Shown here: one piece after another, positions 57,787 through 64,000 of the stretch | Layout of the letters: each line of letters starts with the position of its first letter | How positions within the stretch are numbered: position 1 is the first letter of the stretch | NCBI RefSeq assembly: GCF_025200925.1 | Contig: NZ_CP104174.1 | Coordinates: forward strand, 558,001 to 622,000 | Reading direction: 5' to 3' | Origin: Bradyrhizobium sp. CB1015 | Lineage (GTDB): Bacteria; Pseudomonadota; Alphaproteobacteria; Rhizobiales; Xanthobacteraceae | DNA: 64,000 bases | Made by a program: the position numbers and the translations under genes | The notes under the pieces: generated by a model | Told to the model about the DNA's origin: nothing | Database searches by the model: none | The model's input: only the letters and a program-made list of their open reading frames with translations

Positions 57787-58290
57787 CTATGTGGACTGCT
57801 GCGCTCGATGCGTAGTCGGACAGCTCGCAACGTCCTCGTGGCATTCAATTTCGTATAGGGAGGTGGCATAGTCCGCGGACAGAAGATCCGCGCCCTGCAC
57901 CAACCCGTCGACATAGCTGCGGAGCGGCTTCAGTCCCGGTCTGGTCCATGAAGGTTGTGCCGTATAGACATAGGCTGATAGCTCGCGGCGCTGTGCGCAG
58001 TCGTAGACGGTCAGCTGTGCACGACGGTAATGATGCGGCACGAGCTCAATTCGGTCGAGTACGGCGAGTGCGTCATGATCCAGCTCGTTGAGAATGCCTT
58101 CGACATGATAGCCCGGTGCGGCGACAACATTGGCATAGCCGACCGCCGGATTTGTCGACGATACTTTTTCGAAGGCGAGTCTGTAATTCCGTAAGATGGC
58201 GCGTCGCCGCTCCAGCGCAGGGGCCCGCTGCAAGCGCCGATGAAGCGTGGCAGCGCTCATGTTCGATCCATAGGCGAAATAAAGCGGCAT
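57787..58290 (-). CDS. Gamma-glutamylcyclotransferase-like (AIG2/BtrG type)
   Basis: 167 residues. The fold signature MPLYFAYGSNMSAATLHRRL and the catalytic-type Glu in YHVEGILNELDHDALAVLD are present, then IELVPHHYRRAQLTVYDC. Family enzymes cleave gamma-glutamyl amines giving 5-oxoproline. In butirosin synthesis BtrG removes a gamma-glutamyl protecting group added by an ATP-grasp ligase; an ATP-grasp gene is also found here. Divergent from the aminotransferase-like gene. Confidence 0.85.
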   Translation of the reverse strand: MPLYFAYGSNMSAATLHRRLQRAPALERRRAILRNYRLAFEKVSSTNPAVGYANVVAAPGYHVEGILNELDHDALAVLDRIELVPHHYRRAQLTVYDCAQRRELSAYVYTAQPSWTRPGLKPLRSYVDGLVQGADLLSADYATSLYEIECHEDVASCPTTHRAQQST

Positions 58291-58436
58291 TCTTCTCCAT
58301 CACGTCGGCAAATGACTGACAGGCAATCCCAGCTCGCATTCCCAATCAGGCTAACACGAAAGGAGGCATTGCTCAACCTAAGGAAGCGTGTTAATTTATT
58401 TTCGCCTAAAGTGAACCCGTATGGCAGGCGCGGAAG

Positions 58437-59609
58437 ATGGCGATCGGTCTCAAAGAGCCCTTTCTTCTAGACCCCGAAATAACCTACCTCAATCACGGGG
58501 CCTACGGCGCAACTCCTCGACCGGTTTTTGAATCCTACCAACGCTGGCAACGCGAGCTCGAGCGTGAGCCGGTCGATTTCCTGTCCCGAAAGGGCACCGA
58601 ACGGCTTGCGCATTCGCGCTCAATTCTTGCCGATTACCTCGGTATCGCGCGTGACAATCTAGTCTACGTCAACAATGGCACCGTGGGGCTGAACATCGTC
58701 GCACGCAGCCTGAGGCTCAAGGCTGGTGATGAACTCCTGACCACGGACCATGAGCACGGCGGCATCGACCGCCTGTTCCGCTTCATGGCGGATAAGCTCG
58801 GCTTCACACTGGTGAAGTGCCGCGTGCCGCTGCCGGTGACGACGCACGGCGCACTCATCGATCGTTTCATGAGCCATGTGACGTCGCGCACACGAGCAAT
58901 TCTCGTGAGCCATCTGACGTCGCCGACGTCGCTGGTCTTTCCGGTGAAGGAGATTTGCGCGCGGGCCCGGGCTATAGGGATCATGACCATTGTCGATGGG
59001 TCTCACGTGCCAGGCCAGTTGCCGCTCAGGCTGCTGGATGTCGATGCGGATTTTTATGTCGGGATTTTGCACAAATGGCTATGCGCGCCGAAAGGGTGTG
59101 CTTTTCTGTATGCCCGCCCTTCGGCGCAGGACCTGCTCGATCCGCTAGTCGTGAGCTGGGGATGGGAGCCGAAGAATCCTGGTCCGTCGAAATTCGTCGA
59201 ATATCATGAGTGGCAGGGAAGCCGCGATTTCTCCGCATATCTTACCGTGCCGGACGCGATCGCCTTCCAGCGGCAGCACGATTGGGAAACCGTAGCGGCC
59301 AAATGTCGCGTGCTGGCGATGCAGGCGCAGCGTCAGGTGAGTGATCTCTTCGGACTGGAGCCGTATCATCCGCCACGTCCCGAATGGCACGGGCAGATCG
59401 TCTGCGCCCGGCTGCCGCCGGGCACCGATGATGTCGCCTTGCTCCATCGACTTCGGCACGACTTCAATATTGATGTCTCAGTGGACCGATTCGACGGACC
59501 CCGCGTCCGTATCTCGGTCCAAGCTTATAACGACGAGGACGACATCGACCATCTGCTCTGGGCGCTGCAGCGCTGCTGCCAGGCGCCGGTAAGAGCGTCA
59601 GCGGAATGA
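58437..59609 (+). CDS. Class V aminotransferase-fold PLP enzyme (isopenicillin N epimerase-like)
   Basis: 390 residues. Starts ITYLNHGAYGATPRPVFESY. PLP lysine in FYVGILHKWLCAPKGCAFLY; the Asp/His holding the ring are in IVDGSHVPGQLPL; the segment TTDHEHGGIDRLFRFMADKL is typical. Members act as epimerases, C-S lyases (EgtE) or desulfurases. It is first of two plus-strand genes with a methyltransferase. Confidence 0.88.
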   Translation: MAIGLKEPFLLDPEITYLNHGAYGATPRPVFESYQRWQRELEREPVDFLSRKGTERLAHSRSILADYLGIARDNLVYVNNGTVGLNIVARSLRLKAGDELLTTDHEHGGIDRLFRFMADKLGFTLVKCRVPLPVTTHGALIDRFMSHVTSRTRAILVSHLTSPTSLVFPVKEICARARAIGIMTIVDGSHVPGQLPLRLLDVDADFYVGILHKWLCAPKGCAFLYARPSAQDLLDPLVVSWGWEPKNPGPSKFVEYHEWQGSRDFSAYLTVPDAIAFQRQHDWETVAAKCRVLAMQAQRQVSDLFGLEPYHPPRPEWHGQIVCARLPPGTDDVALLHRLRHDFNIDVSVDRFDGPRVRISVQAYNDEDDIDHLLWALQRCCQAPVRASAE

Positions 59610-59612
59610 CGG

Positions 59613-60281
59613 ATGTCGTGGAAGCGAGTTGCAGCGGCGTGGCAGCGAGGAGGAACCGGACTCGCTGCACGTGTGATGCTGGAGCGCGCGAGCGATTTCT
59701 GCTGGGAGCGATACTTCGGCATCAGGTCCGCAGGCCTTGTCCCGATCGAAACGCTGCTGTCTGACTGGAACGGCTGCCACGACTATTTCCCTTCGGCGCG
59801 AAGGGCGTTCCACCATCTGATGGCGCATGTTGATATCTGTGCGGGACGCGACGTGTTCGTTGATTTCGGAGCGGGCAAGGGACGAGCATTGTTGATGGCG
59901 GCCCAATATCCGTTCAAGCGGGTGGTCGGAATCGAAATCTCGGAGACGCTCTGTCAAGAAGCGCATCGCAACCTCGCCCGGTGGAACGGCGCACTAGTCT
60001 GCACTGATATCGACATCTTGGCCGGCGATGCCTCGCACTATGTCGTTCCCGCCGATGCCACTGTGTTGTACTTCTACAACCCATTTCATGGTCGCACGCT
60101 GCATGCTGTGTTCGAGGCGATCGCGCAATCGCATGCGACCACGCCACGCCGGATCTGGGTCATCTTTAACAATACAGCGCACTTCCTGGCGATCGAACGG
60201 CAGTTCCCCTGGCTGACGGTGGTTGCCCGTCCTACCTTCGAGCATGACTGCGGAGTCTATAAAATCGCGGGTGACGGCTAG
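59613..60281 (+). CDS. Class I SAM-dependent methyltransferase
   Basis: 222 residues, starting three bases after the aminotransferase stop. SAM loop DVFVDFGAGKGRALLMAAQY, then VVGIEISETLCQEAHRNLAR and VLYFYNPFHGRTLHAVFEAI (an N-P-F motif in place of NPPF). Such NPF-like motifs occur in N-methyltransferases. Substrate unknown; probably part of the same biosynthetic unit. Confidence 0.82.
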   Translation: MSWKRVAAAWQRGGTGLAARVMLERASDFCWERYFGIRSAGLVPIETLLSDWNGCHDYFPSARRAFHHLMAHVDICAGRDVFVDFGAGKGRALLMAAQYPFKRVVGIEISETLCQEAHRNLARWNGALVCTDIDILAGDASHYVVPADATVLYFYNPFHGRTLHAVFEAIAQSHATTPRRIWVIFNNTAHFLAIERQFPWLTVVARPTFEHDCGVYKIAGDG

Positions 60282-60338
60282 ACTTGAATGGCTTCCGCGG
60301 TCCGGCCTACCAGGCGGGACCCCTCATAATTGGTCTGC

Positions 60339-61181
60339 TCAGAAAGCCTCCTCGCCGGCGATCGTGGTCCGGTACATCAGCCTTTGATGGTTGACCTCGT
60401 CATAAGGGGTTGCTCGGTGTATCGAGCTGCGATTGTCCCACAGGATGGCATCGCCTGCCCGCCAGCGATGAATGTAGATGAAGCGGGGCTGGGTCGCGAA
60501 TGACTGCAGTTCGGGAATGAGAATGTTGCTCTCGGCTTCCGGCATTCCGACCACATTCCAGGGAACATTGCCGCCAACATAAAGGGCCTTGCGGCCGGTG
60601 CGCGGATGAGTCCGCACCAGGGGTTGGGGCATGTCCGGCCAGGCCGCGCGTTCCTCCGGCGTCACCGGGGGCTTCTCCGGGTAGTTGTAGGGGCGCGACT
60701 TCACGCGGCTGATGATGACCTGACGGCTGTCGATTTGAACTTTGATCTCTGCGGGAAGAGCGTCGTAGGCTGCCTGCATGTTAGCAAACCAGGTGTCGCC
60801 GCCGCTGGGCGGGACTTCGGCGGCGTAGAGAAGCGAGGCTGCGGGTGGACATTTCAGGTAATGCCCATCGGAGTGCCAGTATCGGCCGCTGGCAGATGAC
60901 CCGATCGCCTTGCCATCCTTCTTGAGATTTGAGAGCACCAGCACTTCGGGATGGTCGGGAAGGGCGTTCTCGGAGCGCGTGTACACCAACAGGTCACCAA
61001 AACGGCGGCTGAAATCGATCTGTTGCTGCGGCGTCATCGACTGATTGCGAAACAGCAAGATCGTGGTGTTGAGCCAAGTCGCATAGATCCTGTCGAAGTC
61101 GCGGCCGGATATCGGGCCGGCAAGATCTATCCCGCTCACTTCGGTGCCAATCGTATCCGTCAAGGGGCGAAGGCTGAGCAC
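60339..61181 (-). CDS. TauD/TfdA-family Fe(II)/2-oxoglutarate dioxygenase
   Basis: 280 residues from GTG 61181. Iron and cofactor motifs: YWHSDGHYLKCPPAASLLYA (His-x-Asp) and ILWDNRSSIHRATPYD (distal His and Arg of the 2-oxoglutarate site). It probably hydroxylates or desaturates the product. 15 bases after the ATP-grasp gene. Confidence 0.9.
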   Translation of the reverse strand: MLSLRPLTDTIGTEVSGIDLAGPISGRDFDRIYATWLNTTILLFRNQSMTPQQQIDFSRRFGDLLVYTRSENALPDHPEVLVLSNLKKDGKAIGSSASGRYWHSDGHYLKCPPAASLLYAAEVPPSGGDTWFANMQAAYDALPAEIKVQIDSRQVIISRVKSRPYNYPEKPPVTPEERAAWPDMPQPLVRTHPRTGRKALYVGGNVPWNVVGMPEAESNILIPELQSFATQPRFIYIHRWRAGDAILWDNRSSIHRATPYDEVNHQRLMYRTTIAGEEAF

Positions 61182-61196
61182 GACGGGGCCTCGCAG

Positions 61197-62837
61197 CTAC
61201 CAGTACAAGCGGGTGGGGTGAACGGAAGCCACCGACAGCGAGCCAAGCTCGTCTAGTAGCTCGTTGGCATTGGCAGGAGCAAGATTGATGAGATGAAGGT
61301 CGAAGCCGCGGTCGCGACAGAGGTTCGGCAACAGGACCACGCCCGACGACCGGTGCCGCGTCAAGAGGAGTCCGCTCCGATCGAGCCCTTCGAGCGCGGC
61401 ATCGAGATCGTTGAGCACGAATTCTCCCCGGTATCCTAGGGTCAGCACCGATTCCACCGCAATGCCGTCGTCCTGCAAAGCGTCGCGCACGGCGAGGGAA
61501 GGAAACACGCCGGTTAGCCTCGGATTGCAGTCATAGATCAGCTCATAGTTGCCTTCGCGGGTCCGATGTGCGTCGAAATTGATCGGTCCGTGATAGCCGC
61601 GGGCGAGATAGCGCCGGCACAGCTCCGTCATGGCGTCGTGAAATTGTGCCGGGATGTCGCGTCCGACCAGATCGGAGAGATAGGCCCCCTGAAAGTGCTT
61701 GTGATCGCGATCGCGATAGATCTGTGCAGTCGGACCGAACGGCATGACACCTCCATCGCGCGTGAGCATGTAGCTCAGGCCGATGCCAGCAAACGAATCA
61801 TCGCCGTCACGTCTTGATAGAGCAGGCTGTACCAGAAAGTCGACGCGCTTGCGGCGGAGCGCCTGCTCGCGCTTGCAGCTCGCCAGCTGCGCATCTTTCA
61901 ATCCTATAGATTTGAGACAGGGCGCCAAATCGACTTCCTGCCGCAGCGCGTTGGCTTGACGTTCGATCTCAAGTGCTCCGGAGTCGGCTTCCTCGGCGAC
62001 GCATGTGCGAAGCCGCTTCATCTCACTCACGTAGGTGTCGGGGCCGACCAGCGCCGAGAGATTGCCGCTCGAATTCAGCGTCGCCTTTACAAACAAGCGG
62101 GCGGGCTCGTCCGAACAATCGGAGATGCAGGATCTATAGAACGCCGCGAGCGCACTATAGTCCGCCAGTTTCCAAAGATCAGCAGCTGCGACCTGGATGG
62201 TTGCGCTGTGACGCGGCAGCCGGTGATCCGTGGAGGCCAGCGCAAGATAATCGCTCTTGTTGGCGCAGACGGCTGCCAGATCAGCCAGATCGGCGGCGTC
62301 AGCTTCGAAATCGTCGATTGGCATGCCATGCAGGCGCAGCAGTTGAGCGAGCTGCGCCAACAGCATCGCGTAGGTTGGCGAGATTTGGTTCAGCATAAAG
62401 CCAGCCACCGGCCGCAAAGCCTGAACCTGTTCGGAGAACCCGCGGCAGGCAAAGACCCGTAGGTTATCGATGTTGCAACCAACATAGAGCGGTTCAAGCA
62501 AGGGCTGCAGCGAGAACAAGCCGGTCCGATCTCGGATGTGATCGAACAGCAAGCGCTGTGCACCGACGTGTTGTCGGTAGGTCTCAACATGGCGATCATT
62601 GAGGGCGAAGAAGATCGAACGTGCTTGCCAGAGGCTGGTGTAGGTGAGAAAGCGGTCCTGACAGCGATAGATGAAAGTTCGCTCGGCTTCACCGAGATCA
62701 AGGATCAGGCCGCCCGCAACGATGGCAAGGCGAGCATCGACTTTCGCGCTGGAGTCGAACGTGAACATCGGCCGAATCGGTGGCCGCGACGTGGGTCCGG
62801 GACGCGACCAGGAGATGCCAAACTGTTCCTTGTTCAT
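61197..62837 (-). CDS. PreATP-grasp/ATP-grasp amide ligase
   Basis: 546 residues from ATG 62837, overlapping the upstream methyltransferase stop by four bases (ATGA). The N-terminal pre-ATP-grasp part has FTFDSSAKVDARLAIVAGGL and an ATP-grasp end motif is GPINFDAHRTREGNYELI followed by YDCNPRLTGVFPSLAV, with the metal-binding Asp/Asn. This layout is like PGM1-type ligases that join a carboxyl to an amine using ATP. It may link the gamma-glutamyl group or the peptide. The middle 200 residues are not similar to anything I recognise. Confidence 0.78.
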   Translation of the reverse strand: MNKEQFGISWSRPGPTSRPPIRPMFTFDSSAKVDARLAIVAGGLILDLGEAERTFIYRCQDRFLTYTSLWQARSIFFALNDRHVETYRQHVGAQRLLFDHIRDRTGLFSLQPLLEPLYVGCNIDNLRVFACRGFSEQVQALRPVAGFMLNQISPTYAMLLAQLAQLLRLHGMPIDDFEADAADLADLAAVCANKSDYLALASTDHRLPRHSATIQVAAADLWKLADYSALAAFYRSCISDCSDEPARLFVKATLNSSGNLSALVGPDTYVSEMKRLRTCVAEEADSGALEIERQANALRQEVDLAPCLKSIGLKDAQLASCKREQALRRKRVDFLVQPALSRRDGDDSFAGIGLSYMLTRDGGVMPFGPTAQIYRDRDHKHFQGAYLSDLVGRDIPAQFHDAMTELCRRYLARGYHGPINFDAHRTREGNYELIYDCNPRLTGVFPSLAVRDALQDDGIAVESVLTLGYRGEFVLNDLDAALEGLDRSGLLLTRHRSSGVVLLPNLCRDRGFDLHLINLAPANANELLDELGSLSVASVHPTRLYW

Positions 62838-63811
62838 GTCGAAGTCGCATCCACGTCGATGTCGGCGGCCACAGGCCAGGGACTCTCTGCTCGCCGACTC
62901 GAGAGGCGGGCGATACCGACTCCTTCGGTCGTGCGATATTCGACAAAGGGAGCGAAATGATCCGATACGGTCCGGCAAAAGCGACCAAGCTCATCGCGGT
63001 TACGGGCGATCAAATCGGCGAACGCCGGATCCCCGGTTTTGTCGGTGAAAAGGATGTTGTGACAGACGAGCAGCGCGTCGCGCTGCAGTCGTGGCAGGCA
63101 TGCCTGCGTCAGGGAGTGGTACACACGCTTGCCACGCTGGTCGGGATCGGGATGGGTGCGGGGATTCTCGGCATCGAGCACGCAGAGATCGAACAGGTCC
63201 GACGTGGACTGCAGAAAGTCTTCGCCGCGCGCTTCGACGACGCGGACCGCTTCGGCAAAGCCGCTGCGCGTGAGGTTGTGTCGCGTGACCGCGCAGCATT
63301 GAGGATTGGGATCGATTAACGTCACCAGGCCGCCGCGGACAGCGATGGCCGGAATGGCCCAGTGAGCCCAATATCCGTAATACGAGCCCAGGAAGATCGC
63401 GTTGCGCGGTGCAGTGACGCTGGCGATCATCGCCAGCAGGAGGCCTTCCTCGGGATAGATATAGGTCTTAAAGGCCCCGTGATCGAACTGTGTGATGATT
63501 TGCTCGGTCTGCGTCAGCAGATTCTCGTCGTAACGGGTGATTTCGATCAGGCCTCTGCGCTGAAGGTCAGCGAGTATGGCGACCGCGCAGGCGCGCGGGT
63601 GGCGAGGAAATCGCTTGACGAAAGGAAGGTCGTTACGGGGAACGCCGGCCGCCAGCAGGGCGTCGGCCTGAGATTGGACTAGGCGAAGGAAGTCGATGCG
63701 TTCACCCGTTCCGGCGGAGAACGAACGATAGCCAGCCAGACGTTGAAGCGCCGTCTGCGCGGCGGCGAAAACCGTACCGGTCAGTGCCGGCGCCTCGGGC
63801 ATGCTCGACAT
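62834..63811 (-). CDS. SAM-dependent O/N-methyltransferase
   Basis: 325 residues from ATG 63811, sharing TGATG with the synthetase-like gene. SAM-binding region NAIFLGSYYGYWAHWAIPAI and VTLIDPNPQCCAVTRHNLTR, acidic LFDLCVLDAENPRTHPDP. About 110 N-terminal residues (YRSFSAGTGERIDFLRLVQS) resemble no family I know. The gene is between the synthetase-like and ligase genes, both translationally coupled. Confidence 0.8.
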   Translation of the reverse strand: MSSMPEAPALTGTVFAAAQTALQRLAGYRSFSAGTGERIDFLRLVQSQADALLAAGVPRNDLPFVKRFPRHPRACAVAILADLQRRGLIEITRYDENLLTQTEQIITQFDHGAFKTYIYPEEGLLLAMIASVTAPRNAIFLGSYYGYWAHWAIPAIAVRGGLVTLIDPNPQCCAVTRHNLTRSGFAEAVRVVEARGEDFLQSTSDLFDLCVLDAENPRTHPDPDQRGKRVYHSLTQACLPRLQRDALLVCHNILFTDKTGDPAFADLIARNRDELGRFCRTVSDHFAPFVEYRTTEGVGIARLSSRRAESPWPVAADIDVDATST

Positions 63812-64000
63812 CAATGGGCTCGCTGTTGCACGGGAGGCCTCTGCATTTGGTCTGGGCTCGCAGGCCAAGGCGCTGCGGCGATCAAGCCATCGCCGCCGGC
63901 CTGCTCCCACAATTGCTCCCCTACATGAGGCGCCAGCGGTGCGGAAAGGAGGAGGAGTGTCCGCGCCGCACACGCCAGTGCGATCTCGTCGTCCTTGCCT
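63811..64000 (-). CDS. Leucyl-tRNA-synthetase-like protein, C-terminal end (partial)
   Basis: The reverse strand from the window end to TGA at 63811 encodes 62 residues: LACAARTLLLLSAPLAPHVG, then EQLWEQAGGDGLIAAAPWPA. This matches the end of the anticodon-binding helical domain of class Ia synthetases of the LeuRS group. The C-terminal domain of housekeeping LeuRS, normally 50-70 residues more, is absent, so this appears a trimmed paralogue in the operon. Leucine versus related amino acid cannot be told here. Confidence 0.7.
   Translation of the reverse strand, partial: GKDDEIALACAARTLLLLSAPLAPHVGEQLWEQAGGDGLIAAAPWPASPDQMQRPPVQQRAH

Overview
The window looks like a chromosome segment of a Bradyrhizobium-type alphaproteobacterium. 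The reasons are very high GC with strong GC3 bias, mosaic palindromic intergenic repeats between many genes, a form II CO-dehydrogenase-like coxSLM set, homogentisate genes, two near-identical MCPs and a trehalose otsBA pair. The genus is an inference from gene families and repeats; no rRNA or marker gene confirms it. No CRISPR array was found.

Layout. (1) 1-12.8 kb: a receptor-type adenylate/guanylate cyclase cut by the window start, an AsmA protein, a Crp/Fnr regulator, a DUF433/DUF5615 toxin-antitoxin pair whose toxin is frameshifted, an RND efflux adaptor-pump operon, an OmpA-like lipoprotein-type protein, and a caspase-fold/TPR protein lacking both catalytic residues. (2) 13.1-23.7 kb: aromatic amino acid catabolism. 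It holds a 3-hydroxyphenylacetate-hydroxylase-like flavoprotein with a small DUF2783 partner, a metallo-beta-lactamase-fold protein, hmgA, fahA and hppD, with MarR and Lrp regulators and candidate operators. A methyltransferase gene sits between two copies of the MarR 3' end. (3) 23.7-29.9 kb: a CaiB-type CoA enzyme and coxM-coxL-coxS with coxG. (4) 30.3-41.3 kb: a PQQ alcohol dehydrogenase with a lanthanide-type DYD motif, a periplasmic XoxJ-like protein fused to cytochrome c, two LuxR-type response regulators, then (after an insert of epoxide hydrolase, cupin, VOC and OhrR-like genes) a hybrid histidine kinase and a FIST sensor protein. This resembles the Pseudomonas exa/erc regulatory set. 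(5) 41.5-51.2 kb: two MCPs sharing about 1.06 kb at their 3' ends with one difference seen, DUF3175, an MFS transporter, otsB, otsA and tRNA-Ser(GGA).

(6) 51.3-64 kb is an accessory island next to tRNA-Ser. It starts with a tRNA-Ser 3'-end remnant and an integrase gene truncated by an IS21 remnant, itself interrupted by a complete ISL3 element with an 8-bp target duplication. Beyond this lies what appears to be an unrecognised biosynthetic locus: an AurF-like diiron oxygenase, a 90-residue Ala/Pro-rich peptide with a perfect 12-nt Shine-Dalgarno match, a 188-nt tRNA-like RNA with a 107-nt insertion directly upstream of the peptide gene, a gamma-glutamylcyclotransferase-like protein, a class V aminotransferase-fold enzyme, a methyltransferase, and a coupled operon of leucyl-tRNA-synthetase-like protein, methyltransferase, ATP-grasp ligase and TauD-type dioxygenase. 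The ligase plus cyclotransferase pairing suggests gamma-glutamyl protection and removal as in butirosin synthesis; the synthetase, peptide and tRNA-like RNA suggest a product built from aminoacyl-tRNA or a ribosomal peptide. This locus is the strongest candidate for something new; its product cannot be told from sequence alone.
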